Shown here in pieces: positions 31,578 through 39,450 of a stretch of 51,323 nucleotides of DNA. Position 1 is the stretch's first letter; every line of letters begins with the position of its first letter. Below the pieces are notes generated by a model. The model did not search any database. It was not told where the DNA came from and saw only the letters and a program-made list of their open reading frames with translations. A program made the translations under genes and the position numbers. Origin of the DNA: a virus. The DNA lies in IMG/VR virus record IMGVR_UViG_3300044834_000101, positions 1-51,323 of that record. The stretch is one strand, 5' to 3'.

Positions 31578-32185
31578 CTAGAACCCCCTCATAACACGGC
31601 GTTCGCGGTCCATCTTCTGCCACCACTCGTCCGTTTCGCGGTTCGCCCAGCTGTGCGGATCGTCGGCGGTCTTCGACTCGCGTTTGCGCTGCTCGTTCAT
31701 GACGCGGATCCACATCCGCAGCTCGAGCCAGCCGAGCCCACGCCACGTGCGGGGCCCCCAGTGGAAGTGTCGAGTGACCTCGCCGACTACGTCGACGATC
31801 GAGACCGACTCTTGGGAGTCCGTCTCGTACTCGCTGTCCCAGACGTCTTCGCCGCCCGGGTCCTGGTAGGTCCCTCGGCGGCCTCAACGACGTCGCCGCC
31901 GTACACCGTGCCGATGATCTGCACGATCATCTGGATTGACACGGCGGCCGGGAGCCGCTCGAGGTCGGGCTGGTGCACCTGGAAAAGCTCCAGCACACCG
32001 TCGACGAGCTGCTCGATCAGCGCTGCCTGGTCCTCGTCGGCCTCGCCGTCCTGGGTCTGGCCGACCTTCAGCAACAGCAGGAACAGCTCGGCGGGACAGT
32101 CACGCGGCAGCTGGTACGTATCGCCGCCGAGCTTCACTCTGCGCGGCGCGCCTATCAGCTGGTCGAGGTCTGTGATCTCGGTCAC
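31578..32185 (-). CDS. Tail assembly chaperone, -1 frameshift product (GT-like), about 202 aa
   Basis: The frame -1 to the chaperone ORF continues as clear coding sequence (DPGGEDVWDSEYETDSQESV ... HWGPRTWRGLGWLELRMWIR ... DEWWQKMDRER) to a TAG at 31578-31580. It has no start codon of its own near its beginning. The shift must occur after a -1-frame TGA near 31883 and before the zero-frame TAG near 31787; GAGGGA at 31871-31876 is the best candidate slip site. The arrangement is the same as the lambda G/GT pair. Start as for the zero-frame product (GTG 32183-32185). Confidence 0.75.
31787..32185 (-). CDS. Tail assembly chaperone, zero-frame product (G-like), 132 aa
   Basis: It starts with GTG (MTEITDLDQLIGAPRRVKLG), which is fixed by the GATAGTC element exactly 7 nt upstream. 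The core LPRDCPAELFLLLLKVGQTQ ... LIEQLVDGVLELFQVHQ fits actinophage tail-assembly chaperones. The last about 30 residues, after the presumed frameshift site, turn into a low-complexity Arg/Ser/Thr tail, suggesting that the frameshifted form is the selected one. Confidence 0.75.
   Translation of the reverse strand: MTEITDLDQLIGAPRRVKLGGDTYQLPRDCPAELFLLLLKVGQTQDGEADEDQAALIEQLVDGVLELFQVHQPDLERLPAAVSIQMIVQIIGTVYGGDVVEAAEGPTRTRAAKTSGTASTRRTPKSRSRSST
31871..31876 (-). other. Probable -1 ribosomal frameshift site
   Basis: Zero-frame codons GAG GGA become GGG on slipping one base back, so the GGA-reading tRNA can re-pair. Downstream the -1 frame stays open for about 98 codons. The exact slip codon is not proven. 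Confidence 0.5.
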
Positions 32186-32192
32186 GCTGCTG

Positions 32193-32199
32193 GACTATC
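32193..32199 (-). promoter_or_regulatory. GATAGTC late-start element (chaperones) with TTCTGAAA repeats
   Basis: It ends 7 nt before the GTG of the chaperone. Upstream are two direct copies of TTCTGAAA (plus strand, 32209-32216 and 32228-32235), an element otherwise seen as a palindrome near 42554. Confidence 0.65.
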
Positions 32200-32240
32200 G
32201 GACGCGACTTCTGAAATTCGGCGCCGCTTCTGAAACAGCA

Positions 32241-32269
32241 ACGCCGCGGGTCATGGGGCCCCGCGGCGT
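32241..32269 (-). terminator. Hairpin terminator after the major tail gene
   Basis: ACGCCGCGGG and CCCGCGGCGT form a perfect 10-bp stem around a 9-nt loop, 28 nt after the major tail stop and before the next GATAGTC element. The following minus-strand sequence (TGCTGTTTCAG) is only weakly T-rich. Confidence 0.6.
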
Positions 32270-32297
32270 CACTGGTTCTCCTGGGGAGAGAAGAGGT

Positions 32298-33272
32298 CTA
32301 GTACGGGGCGGTCGCGCCGCTCAGCACCTGGGCGAACACCGGGTGCGAAGCGTGCCCAACGTCGGCGGCCGCAATGTCGTAAAACATCGTTTTTCCGTCG
32401 GGGTCGAGCTTGTTCAGCTTGAGTCCGACGACCTCCATCAGCGGCGCGTTGATGCGCAGGTTCCCCACGTTGGAGGTGTAGAGGTTGAAGGCGAGGGTGG
32501 CGAGGTCGATGCCGGCTGCGGAGCCGCCGCTGAGGTGCGCCTGGCGCCACAGCTGCTCGTCCTCCATCTTCACGGTGAGGTCGAGCTGGTAGTCCTGGTT
32601 CTGCTCGACCACGTCGGAGCGGGCGAGCGAGTTGCCCTGGATGTCGCCGTCGATGTCCCTGGTGATGGTGAGCTTGCCCTTCGTCACGTCGGCCGACGCG
32701 GCCGAGGCGCCACCGGTGATCCCGACGGACGCGAACGGATAGAAGAGGGGCTTGCCGACCTCCCGGACGGGGGTGAGCGCCGACGCGATCGGCCGGCCGA
32801 AGTAGGTGCCGCCGTTGATCATCTCCGCGTCGATGCGGAGCGGCCTTCCGGACTCCCACGAAATCTCGACCTGGGTGAACTTGCAGTTCAGCGCCCGCGA
32901 CACCTCGTTGATCGACCGCTCGTCCACCGTGTAGTAGGGGATGACCGTCGTCGGGACGAGGAGGTGCTGGTACAGCCCGAGCCCGACTGAGCCGACGGAG
33001 GCGTCGGCGCCGAGTACGCCGCCGAGCACGACGCCGGCGTATTCGACACGGGCGTACGCCGAGAGGCGCGGGTCGGCCTGGACGCGCGAGCGGTAGGAGA
33101 ACCCGATGCGCTGGCCGGAGCCGCCTTCGCGCTCCCGTTGCACGTCGGGGTTAGGGTCGATCATCGACCCGTCGAGGTGCCGCAAGAAGTAGAAGCTCGA
33201 AGCCTCGACGTCGCGGGCGGACTGCTTGCCGACCGCGATGTAGTTGTTCGGGTCGTTCGTCGAGCGGCCCAT
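32298..33272 (-). CDS. Major tail (tube) protein
   Basis: A 324-aa protein starting MGRSTNDPNNYIAVGKQSAR; the ATG overlaps the upstream stop. Beta-rich, with VEASSFYFLRHLDGSMIDPN near the N-terminus and a long central region with KLTITRDIDGDIQGNSLARS. Size and position (between tail terminator and chaperone genes) fit a siphovirus tail-tube subunit. It is followed by a terminator hairpin, in agreement with high-level expression. Confidence 0.75.
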   Translation of the reverse strand: MGRSTNDPNNYIAVGKQSARDVEASSFYFLRHLDGSMIDPNPDVQREREGGSGQRIGFSYRSRVQADPRLSAYARVEYAGVVLGGVLGADASVGSVGLGLYQHLLVPTTVIPYYTVDERSINEVSRALNCKFTQVEISWESGRPLRIDAEMINGGTYFGRPIASALTPVREVGKPLFYPFASVGITGGASAASADVTKGKLTITRDIDGDIQGNSLARSDVVEQNQDYQLDLTVKMEDEQLWRQAHLSGGSAAGIDLATLAFNLYTSNVGNLRINAPLMEVVGLKLNKLDPDGKTMFYDIAAADVGHASHPVFAQVLSGATAPY

Positions 33273-33673
33273 CAGGTATCGGCTCCCGTGTCGTCGCTTG
33301 TGTCGCCTTCGCCCGCGGCGGTGCTGTCGCCGGAGTCGCCGGCGGTGCCGCCGTCGGGGGTGCCACCCGCGGCAGCGTCGAGGACGGCCTGGTCGTCGGC
33401 CTTGAGCGCGGCGAGCAGGTCGTCGGCCTTGACCGAGCCGTCCTTGCCGGTGCCAACGACCTGGAGGTCACGCTCGTCGACGAGCGCCTGCAGGTGGTCC
33501 TTCTTGAGGCCCTTGTACGGGTCGACCGCGTGCAGCGGCTGCCAGTAGGAGGACTCCGCCGCCTCGCCCGGCGTGAGCCGACGCGTCGTCTCGCCGGGGA
33601 TCAGGTGGGTGCCGTCGGCTGCCAGGCCCGTGAACGGGCCCACCCACAGCGCCTCTACAAGGTTCTCGGCCAT
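33272..33673 (-). CDS. Head-tail region protein with a SAP/LEM-like motif, 133 aa
   Basis: It starts MAENLVEALWVGPFTGLAAD. Residues about 50-95 (YKGLKKDHLQALVDERDLQV ... KADDLLAALKADD) fit the HeH/LEM/SAP fold often found in phage head and tail proteins; the C-terminus is an acidic Gly/Asp/Thr tail. Its start and element are part of a 31-nt sequence identical to that at the internal scaffold start (45314-45344). Confidence 0.6.
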   Translation of the reverse strand: MAENLVEALWVGPFTGLAADGTHLIPGETTRRLTPGEAAESSYWQPLHAVDPYKGLKKDHLQALVDERDLQVVGTGKDGSVKADDLLAALKADDQAVLDAAAGGTPDGGTAGDSGDSTAAGEGDTSDDTGADT

Positions 33674-33694
33674 GCGAGCGCGACTATCGGACGC
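33664..33694 (-). repeat. 31-nt exact repeat with 45314-45344 (copy 1)
   Basis: The sequence covers the first codons (MAE), the spacer and the GATAGTC element, and is identical base for base with the copy inside the protease/scaffold gene. A promoter/start cassette seems to have been copied. Confidence 0.85.
33682..33688 (-). promoter_or_regulatory. GATAGTC late-start element (133-aa gene)
   Basis: It lies 8 nt before the ATG, within the 31-nt repeat. No Shine-Dalgarno. Confidence 0.65.
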
Positions 33695-33703
33695 AGCTAC
33701 CGG

Positions 33704-34204
33704 CTACGTCCCTTCTTCGGTGCGCAGGTCGAACGTCACCGCGGTCCACGACATGTAGGTGCGCGGGTTCTCCTCGTGCGACAGCGTCGGCCCGGGCTCC
33801 ACCTTGTCGAGCAGGACGCCCCATACGTCCGGCTCGATGACCCGGCCAGCGAGCACACAGGACGCGACCGCGCGGGCGTAGCGGCGCAGCTGCCACGCCA
33901 GTTCCCGCTGGTCGGGGTTGGCGTGGAAGATGACCACCCCGAGGAGGTGGCGGCCGGTCGCGGACGATCCGATGTCGTCCTCGAACTTGGACGGCAGGTC
34001 CTGAATGCCGATGGTGGGGAAATCGACCAGCAGCTCGAGCTGCGGCACGAAGTCGAGGATCTGCTCGTCGGTCGGCGGCTCGATCGTGATGCCGTCCTCG
34101 ACGCCGGTGTTGAGCTCGGCGATCACGTCGCCGAGGCGTTCTCTCAGGCGGCCGACGACTGCGTGGACGGCGGGTTCGTTGAGGTCAAGCAGCTCGAGTG
34201 CCAT
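33704..34204 (-). CDS. Tail terminator/completion-like protein, 166 aa
   Basis: It starts MALELLDLNEPAVHAVVGRL. Mixed alpha/beta with VPQLELLVDFPTIGIQDLPS and YMSWTAVTFDLRTEEGT at the end. The position between the gp10-like protein and the tail tube is where the tail terminator (gpU-like) is encoded in siphoviruses. The assignment is positional and size-based. Confidence 0.55.
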   Translation of the reverse strand: MALELLDLNEPAVHAVVGRLRERLGDVIAELNTGVEDGITIEPPTDEQILDFVPQLELLVDFPTIGIQDLPSKFEDDIGSSATGRHLLGVVIFHANPDQRELAWQLRRYARAVASCVLAGRVIEPDVWGVLLDKVEPGPTLSHEENPRTYMSWTAVTFDLRTEEGT

Positions 34205-34211
34205 GGGCAGC

Positions 34212-34218
34212 GACTATC
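34212..34218 (-). promoter_or_regulatory. GATAGTC late-start element (tail terminator)
   Basis: Its TAG is also the stop codon of the upstream gene, and it ends 7 nt before the ATG. Confidence 0.6.
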
Positions 34219-34696
34219 GGAGGACCGGGTGGCGAAGGTCGTTCAGCCACTCGGCGAACACGCGGTCCCACGCGCGGCGCTCCACGAGGCTGAACACCAC
34301 CATCGGCCTGGCGGGCAGGTTTGCGTTGCCGTCGTGGTGGATGGCGCCGAGCTCGCCCGCCCGGCCCTCGGGCTCGTACACCAGTCGTTTGCGGCCGACG
34401 TGCAACGCCCGCCGTGACGTGAGGCCCTTCTTCGTGTCGCCGGACGCCTGCAGGATCGGCTTCCCGGGCCAGTGGACGGCCTTCCAGCGTGCGTAGTCGT
34501 CGTCGAGAGGCGCCCACTTGCGGCCCAGGTTCGCGACGCCCTCCGTGTCGAAGTTGCGGCCGACGGCGGCGAGGATCCGCTCGCCGATCTGGCCGAACGG
34601 TGTGCGCATGTCGTCGGCCTCGCGCTCGAGCATCTCGAACGCGCGGCGGTAGACGACGTCGCCCACGAGCCGAAACTCGATCTCGTGGAGGGGCAC
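34214..34696 (-). CDS. Virion morphogenesis / HK97 gp10-like protein, 160 aa
   Basis: The start is the GTG at 34694-34696 (MPLHEIEFRLVGDVVYRRAF), sharing a base with the upstream stop; the long N-terminal extension of the open frame is shadow. RKWAPLDDDYARWK, PILQASGDTKKGL and GAIHHDGNANLPARPMVVFS match the Mu gpG/HK97 gp10 group, with the typical H-x-G...PARPF ending. It works in joining heads to tails. Confidence 0.75.
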   Translation of the reverse strand: MPLHEIEFRLVGDVVYRRAFEMLEREADDMRTPFGQIGERILAAVGRNFDTEGVANLGRKWAPLDDDYARWKAVHWPGKPILQASGDTKKGLTSRRALHVGRKRLVYEPEGRAGELGAIHHDGNANLPARPMVVFSLVERRAWDRVFAEWLNDLRHPVLR

Positions 34697-35100
34697 TAGA
34701 GCACCATGTCGCGGGAGAACCAGGCGGACGGGGCGAACTGGCCGCGTGGGCGGGTGCTCTGCAGGTCGCGCGGCGAGTCGAGCTCGGTGGACCCGTCCTT
34801 GAGGCCCTTCAGCGTGTCCATCCACAGCTTCCACGCCGCGTCGCGGTGTGGCGACGCCTCGGCGGACCGTTCCGCCCACGCATACCCGCCGAGCGAGTTC
34901 GCCGCCCGCAGAAACTCGATCGCGGAGGTGGCGGTCGTCGGGATCGGGACCACATAGGCGCGGCCGCGCAACGCGGCTTCGATCTCGCCGGCGGTGTCGA
35001 CCAGGAACCTCGTGACGTCGTCCGTCGACGGTTTGGTCTGGGGGGTGAAGCGGCGGGCGCTGTTGCGCGCCTCCACGTCAGCGATCGTCGCGTACGCCAT
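34696..35100 (-). CDS. Head-tail connector protein, 134 aa
   Basis: It starts MAYATIADVEARNSARRFTP. Helical, with FLVDTAGEIEAALRGRAYVV, the pattern of gp6-like head-tail adaptors (short helical protein starting [MA]YAtv.Dv). First gene after the modification cassette; its GATAGTC element is 6 nt upstream. Confidence 0.75.
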   Translation of the reverse strand: MAYATIADVEARNSARRFTPQTKPSTDDVTRFLVDTAGEIEAALRGRAYVVPIPTTATSAIEFLRAANSLGGYAWAERSAEASPHRDAAWKLWMDTLKGLKDGSTELDSPRDLQSTRPRGQFAPSAWFSRDMVL

Positions 35101-35106
35101 GGGTCG

Positions 35107-35113
35107 GACTATC
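35107..35113 (-). promoter_or_regulatory. GATAGTC late-start element (head-tail connector)
   Basis: It ends 6 nt before the ATG, the shortest spacing. It lies in the 22-nt gap after the modification cassette. Confidence 0.6.
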
Positions 35114-35122
35114 GGCGCGGGG

Positions 35123-35368
35123 TCATCCCTGCGGCCCCTTCAACCCGAGCACGATCTTCGCCTTGATCGTCGGCGACACGGGCGGCGCGCCGCTGCTCGA
35201 GAACATCCTCGCCATCCGCTCCGCGGTCGCGTGGTCGAACGGCTCGGGGCAAACGTGGATCGCCATCTGGCCGCAGAGGCCGCCCTCGCACGGGCCGGTA
35301 CCGAAGGCGCATGAGTGGCAGCTCATGTTTCCCTCGAACAGGCACATCTCGCAGCGCTCGCAGTTCAC
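35123..35368 (-). CDS. Cys-rich 81-aa protein at the end of the modification cassette
   Basis: The GTG start at 35366-35368 overlaps the methyltransferase stop (GTGA). It begins MNCERCEMCLFEGNMSCHSC and has eight cysteines within the first 40 residues (positions 3, 6, 9, 17, 20, 27, 32 and 39), then a non-Cys helical tail. This may be a metal/iron-sulfur binding protein or a substrate of the neighbouring radical SAM and transferase enzymes. No leader-peptide motif is obvious. Confidence 0.6.
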   Translation of the reverse strand: MNCERCEMCLFEGNMSCHSCAFGTGPCEGGLCGQMAIHVCPEPFDHATAERMARMFSSSGAPPVSPTIKAKIVLGLKGPQG

Positions 35369-36207
35369 CCCGGCGCGACCTCGGCGACCATCACCCGGTC
35401 CTCGCCGCGGTGGACGCGTTCCACCGTCCCGACGGTCGAGCACAGCTCGCGTAGGTCCTCTTCGCGCAGCGCGCGGACGTGCCCCTTGGGTTCTACGTGC
35501 GCCCAGTTCGGCAGATTGCCGCCCTCGACGGCCCCGTCGGGCGTCGACACGAACATCCATCCGTCGTCGGCGACCGCCCACCGCATCGTCTGCAGCAGCA
35601 GCGACGCGTCCGGGACATGCTCGATCAGCTCGAACGCCACAACGGCCTGGTAGCCGCGGCGAGGGGGGCTGAAGCCGCACGCGTCCCTCTGGAGGACCCG
35701 GCCGATCGGCGCCCCGGCGCTCCTGCGTGCCTTCGCGCCGGCGATGTTGTCCGGGTGCAGGTCGACGCAATCGACCTCGATCGCCTCGCCGTACGCGAGG
35801 CCGAGATGTGCGGCCATCCAGCCATCGTTTGCGCCCAAGTCGAGGATCCGCAGCGGCTTCTCGGCGTCGGGCCACAGCTCGGCGATGCGCTGCTTGAGAT
35901 AGGCCACGCGCGGCAGCGTGTCGGCCTGCTCGACGGTCAGGCCGTACTGCTGCTCGAACGGCCGCTCGTGGACGTTCGTGGCGTAGTAGGCGGCGTACTG
36001 GTCGGGCTTGAGGATGTGCAGCACCATCGCCCGCTGGTCGCGCCGCGCCGCCACAATCTCGGGGTGGTCGCGCACGAAGTACGGGACCGCGCTGTCGAGC
36101 AGATGCCAGGCGGCGAGGTTCTCGTCGTGGCGCACCAGGTCCTCACGCAGCTCGAGGATGCGGCGCACCACCTCCCGCTCGTACAGGGACCGGCCGATGT
36201 CGCTCAC
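35365..36207 (-). CDS. Class I SAM-dependent methyltransferase, 280 aa
   Basis: The GTG start (MSDIGRSLYEREVVRRILEL) overlaps the upstream stop. An N-terminal helical segment (HPEIVAARRDQRAMVLHILK, then PDQYAAYY) is followed by a Rossmann methyltransferase: RILDLGANDGW (motif I), VDCVDLHPDN (motif II), AVVAFELIEHVPD, MFVSTPDG. The same segment-plus-domain arrangement is split between two other cassette proteins (see findings). Substrate unknown; a glycan or virion-protein residue is plausible. Confidence 0.85.
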   Translation of the reverse strand: MSDIGRSLYEREVVRRILELREDLVRHDENLAAWHLLDSAVPYFVRDHPEIVAARRDQRAMVLHILKPDQYAAYYATNVHERPFEQQYGLTVEQADTLPRVAYLKQRIAELWPDAEKPLRILDLGANDGWMAAHLGLAYGEAIEVDCVDLHPDNIAGAKARRSAGAPIGRVLQRDACGFSPPRRGYQAVVAFELIEHVPDASLLLQTMRWAVADDGWMFVSTPDGAVEGGNLPNWAHVEPKGHVRALREEDLRELCSTVGTVERVHRGEDRVMVAEVAPG

Positions 36208-36431
36208 CGGCCCACCACCACCGCAGGTTCGCCCCCCTCTGGGTACTCGTCTCTCCAGTCGTCCTCGTCGTCCCACGGGCCTGCCCAGAAGCTGTACTCC
36301 CCCTCCGAGAGCCGAACGACCCGCTTCGTCTCGACATCCGGCTCGCGGTAGCCGTGCTCGTAGCCGTCAACGAGCACGAGCATCTCGGGGTCGTGCTTCT
36401 GCAGCTCCTCGATCAGCTCGCGGACCTTCAC
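36204..36431 (-). CDS. Small conserved-looking protein, 75 aa
   Basis: It starts MKVRELIEELQKHDPEMLVL (GTG, GTGA overlaps at both ends). The MKVxELIexLqkhDPd..VlVDGYEhGY...V pattern is a widespread small family in bacteria and phages with no known function. The acidic middle (GPWDDEDDWRDEYPEGG) is typical. Confidence 0.65.
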   Translation of the reverse strand: MKVRELIEELQKHDPEMLVLVDGYEHGYREPDVETKRVVRLSEGEYSFWAGPWDDEDDWRDEYPEGGEPAVVVGR

Positions 36432-37219
36432 GGGATCACCATGTGGCAGCCTTCGCAGCCTTGGCGCTTGCCCTCCCACGGCTGCACGGCCCAGGTGCCG
36501 GGCGCGTCGTCGACGTGGCCGATCGCGCCGGCGCCCTCGGCGTCGAGACAGCACGTCGTGACGTTGCCGTCGGCGAGCACGACGCACCACCCGGCGCGCA
36601 GGTATTCGCAGGTGACGGACTGCTCTGGGATCGAGACGGACCAGTCGAGCGCGCCGGCCCAGTCGAACGCGTCGTCGACGAACGAGGCGTTCTTGCCCCA
36701 CAACAGCCCGGCGGCGCCGAGACGGTCGACCGCGATCTTCGCCTTCTCGGGCCGGTGCAGCGACACCCAGATGTTGAGCCGATAGGGCCGGATCGCCTCG
36801 ATCAGCGCTTCGCCGCACAGCAGCCCGTCGCGGCGTTCGTCCTGGGCGAAGATCAGCCCGTTCGTGGACATCGTGATCGGGTTCGTCGGCAGCGCCTCCC
36901 TCGCGATGCGGACCAGGTCGACGAACTCGGGGTGGATGGTGGCTTCGCCGATGCCGGTGAGGGCGAGCTCGTGCTGGGTGCCCTTCGACTCGTAGTGGAC
37001 GGCGTGCGCGATCGCCCGCTCGAAGTTCGCGCTGGTGATGTCGACCTTGTCGCGGCCGAAGCCGCCGCCCTCGGCCAAGGGCAGGACACGCACCCCGTCG
37101 GGGGTTTCGACCTCGATCGGCCGGTCGAGCACCCTCGAGGGGCAGTAGACGCAGGTCAGGTTGCACCGCGACGTCACCTCGATCTGGTGGACGGACGTGA
37201 CGGGACGGGGGTAGCTCAC
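36428..37219 (-). CDS. Radical SAM protein with SPASM-like C-terminus
   Basis: A 263-aa protein. VTSRCNLTCVYCPS (Cys19, Cys23, Cys26) is the radical SAM 4Fe-4S motif, and GIGEATIHPEF the GGE-like SAM-binding segment. The C-terminal CEYLRAGWCVVLADGNVTTC, then CLD...CEGCH, is a SPASM/twitch auxiliary-cluster region. Relatives modify peptides or sugars. It is encoded between two methyltransferase-containing proteins and is translationally coupled on both sides. The substrate cannot be deduced. Confidence 0.9.
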   Translation of the reverse strand: MSYPRPVTSVHQIEVTSRCNLTCVYCPSRVLDRPIEVETPDGVRVLPLAEGGGFGRDKVDITSANFERAIAHAVHYESKGTQHELALTGIGEATIHPEFVDLVRIAREALPTNPITMSTNGLIFAQDERRDGLLCGEALIEAIRPYRLNIWVSLHRPEKAKIAVDRLGAAGLLWGKNASFVDDAFDWAGALDWSVSIPEQSVTCEYLRAGWCVVLADGNVTTCCLDAEGAGAIGHVDDAPGTWAVQPWEGKRQGCEGCHMVIP

Positions 37220-37644
37220 GCGACCTCCTGGCTGTGGCGTCTCTTGCCGTGGCCCTGCTGCGCAGGCCGCGGCAGCCGTGCCGCCCAGTGGGCGGCACGC
37301 GCGGCGAGCAGGATCAGCTCGGACCGCAGCGCGGAGCGGTCGCGGTGGCGGTTCGCGTCGGCGATCGCGTCGAGGTTCACCCGCAGCTGCGGCAACCGGG
37401 CGCCGTGGTCCATCTCCAGCAGCTCACGTTCGATGTCGCAAACGGCCGCCTCAGCGCCGGAAGCGTCGGGCGGGAGCGCCATCGACGCCGCCTTGTCGGC
37501 CCGGACGGTCTTGTCACGCACCCGCTGACGCTCCCTCGCCCGGAACGCCGCCTGTTGGCAGGAGGGCTCGTGGTACTTCTGTGCGGGCGTTTCCGGGGTG
37601 AAGGGGGTTCCGCAGCCCGGATTGGCGCAGAAGCGCTGGTGCAT
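37216..37644 (-). CDS. Zinc-finger-like protein, 142 aa
   Basis: It starts MHQRFCANPGCGTPFTPETP; C-x4-C...H-x3-C (CANPGC ... YHEPSCQ) resembles the small zinc finger of phage proteins with CxxCg..F.....K.YCS..C. The rest is helical and basic. Function unknown; coupled to the radical SAM gene. Confidence 0.6.
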   Translation of the reverse strand: MHQRFCANPGCGTPFTPETPAQKYHEPSCQQAAFRARERQRVRDKTVRADKAASMALPPDASGAEAAVCDIERELLEMDHGARLPQLRVNLDAIADANRHRDRSALRSELILLAARAAHWAARLPRPAQQGHGKRRHSQEVA

Positions 37645-37647
37645 CGC

Positions 37648-39210
37648 CTATGGGGCCTTCACGTCGGGGGTGGCGAGCAGCTCCGTCACCTGGCGGGCGA
37701 CCCCGTCCCAGCCGAGGTCGGCGACCGCCTGCGGGCCCTGCTCGGCCGCCTCGCGCTGCAACGTCTCGCTGGTGAGGGCGTCCACCAGCGCGGCGGCGAA
37801 CCGTTCGCGCCACGCCTCGGCAGGCTCGTCGTCGAGCCTGTCCACGAGAATCCCCGGGTCGCGCACCGTTTCCGGCAGCGCCCCCCACGCCGACGCGACG
37901 ATCGCGCAGCCGGCGGCCTGCGCCTCGAGCGCCGCGATACAGGACGTTTCGTTGAACGGGATGTCGGCGGGGGTGCACCACGACGGGTGCGTCCACACCA
38001 TCGACTCGGCCAGCAGCTTCGCCAGGTCGGGCTGCGAAAGCGACCCGAGCCGTTCGACCCCGTCGCAGTTCTTCTCCAGCTCGCGGCACCGGGCGCGGTG
38101 TTCGCCGATGCGGGGGTTCTGGTCGGCGACGACCTCGTAGAACGGCGAGGAGCAGTACGCGAGCTCGGCGTCGGGGACCTGTTCCCGCACCCGGGGCCAC
38201 AGCTCGAGCAGGATGTCCAGCCCGCGGTCTGGCGACGACGTGTAGACGACGCGGCGGCGGCGTTCGCCGGCGTCCTCGTCGAAGCGGCGGAGGTCGATGC
38301 CGTTGCGGATCCGGGCCACCTTGCCGTTCAGGAACGGGTAGAGGTCGGCGACGTGCTGTTCGTGCCAGCCGGACAGCGTCAGCACCGCGTCGATGCGGTC
38401 GGCGCGGGCGGGGGTGAGGCGGTCGCCGCAGTCGGTGTCGTGCAGCCACAGCAGCCGGCGGTCGCAGTTGAGCGGCCAGTCGAACACCTCCGGCAGCCGC
38501 GACGCGATCACGGCGTGCCGCTCGACGGTGGGGTCGAAGACCGCGACGTTGCGGAACACGACGTCGCGGAAGCAGCCCTCCTCCACGTCGCCGTAGACGG
38601 TCACGACGTGGCCGAGTTCGGACAGTGCGTTAGCGAGCCGCACCGCCGCGGTTTCGGAGCCGCCGAGGCCGCGAGTGACGATGTCGATCGGTGACCACTG
38701 GATGAACGACCGGCCCGTGTAGATGGCGATCTCGCCCTTGCGGTCGGCGGGGCGGTAGGTGGCGGCCGCGATGCCGTCGCCGCCGACGACGAGGTCGTCG
38801 AGGTGGCCGCGTCGGCGGAGCGTGTCGGCGAGGTCGATCGCTCGCAGCGCCCGGAGGTGGTGCGGGTTGCGGCCAGCGCCGAAGGTGCCGTCGGGGGTCG
38901 AGACGAACACCCGGCCGCCGGGCTTCAGCATCCGTTCGGCCGCGGCGAGCAGCTGATCGACGTCGGGGACGTGTTCGATCAGCTCGTACATCACCACCGC
39001 GTCGTACGAGCCGGCTTCGAGGTGGTGTTCGATGTCCTCGGCGCGGCCTTCGACGACCTTGCGGTAGCCGCGGCGCCGTGCCTGGGCGGACGCCTCGGGG
39101 TGGAGTTCTACCCCGTCAAGCACCAGCTCGCCGTCGAAGCGTTCCCGCAGCCACGCGCCTACATAACCGTCGTGGCAGCCGAGGTCCAAAATGCGCAGCG
39201 GTTCAGCCAA
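37648..39210 (-). CDS. Methyltransferase-glycosyltransferase (GT-B) fusion, 520 aa
   Basis: It starts MAEPLRILDLGCHDGYVGAW. Residues 1-170 are a Rossmann methyltransferase (LDLGCHDG, VELHPEAS, YELIEHVPD, VFVSTPDG). From about 180, IAIYTGRSFIQWSPIDIVTR then GLGGSETAAVRLANALSELG begins a glycogen-synthase-like GT-B domain; the C-terminal half contains GIDLRRF, VYTSSPDRGLDILLELW and SCIAALEAQAAGCAIVAS, the GT4-like donor-binding region. It transfers sugars from an activated donor, perhaps methylating them too. Acceptor unknown. Confidence 0.9.
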   Translation of the reverse strand: MAEPLRILDLGCHDGYVGAWLRERFDGELVLDGVELHPEASAQARRRGYRKVVEGRAEDIEHHLEAGSYDAVVMYELIEHVPDVDQLLAAAERMLKPGGRVFVSTPDGTFGAGRNPHHLRALRAIDLADTLRRRGHLDDLVVGGDGIAAATYRPADRKGEIAIYTGRSFIQWSPIDIVTRGLGGSETAAVRLANALSELGHVVTVYGDVEEGCFRDVVFRNVAVFDPTVERHAVIASRLPEVFDWPLNCDRRLLWLHDTDCGDRLTPARADRIDAVLTLSGWHEQHVADLYPFLNGKVARIRNGIDLRRFDEDAGERRRRVVYTSSPDRGLDILLELWPRVREQVPDAELAYCSSPFYEVVADQNPRIGEHRARCRELEKNCDGVERLGSLSQPDLAKLLAESMVWTHPSWCTPADIPFNETSCIAALEAQAAGCAIVASAWGALPETVRDPGILVDRLDDEPAEAWRERFAAALVDALTSETLQREAAEQGPQAVADLGWDGVARQVTELLATPDVKAP

Positions 39211-39448
39211 CCCCCGCTACCTCGCAGTCGCCGGCGAGAACCTCGACCTGGACGGTGCCTGCCTGGCCGGGCTTTCCCTTCACCTGGAAGGCGGTCCAGG
39301 GCAGGTGACAGATCGGCTCGCCGTCGACCTTGACGACGATGCGGGCGTTCTCGCCGAAGAACGGCCGCCCCCGTTCGGGCTTGCTCTCGATGTGCAGCAC
39401 CCCGCGCGGCAGCGTGTCGTCCAGCAGCGTCTCGTTGTGGTCCTCCAT
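39203..39448 (-). CDS. Hypothetical protein, 81 aa
   Basis: The start ATG 39446-39448 (MEDHNETLLDDTLPRGVLHI) is preceded by GGAGGTG; a GTG three codons upstream is possible. Small beta-rich protein (GENARIVVKVDGEPICHLPW, GTVQVEVLAGD). Part of a run of small genes separating the two glycosyltransferase genes. Confidence 0.5.
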   Translation of the reverse strand: MEDHNETLLDDTLPRGVLHIESKPERGRPFFGENARIVVKVDGEPICHLPWTAFQVKGKPGQAGTVQVEVLAGDCEVAGVG

Positions 39449-39450
39449 CG

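Noticed and set aside
27619-31581. Several long plus-strand frames opposite the tape measure
   Set aside because: Low-complexity Arg/Ala/Leu sequence; the tape-measure frame carries the coiled coils and enzyme motifs.
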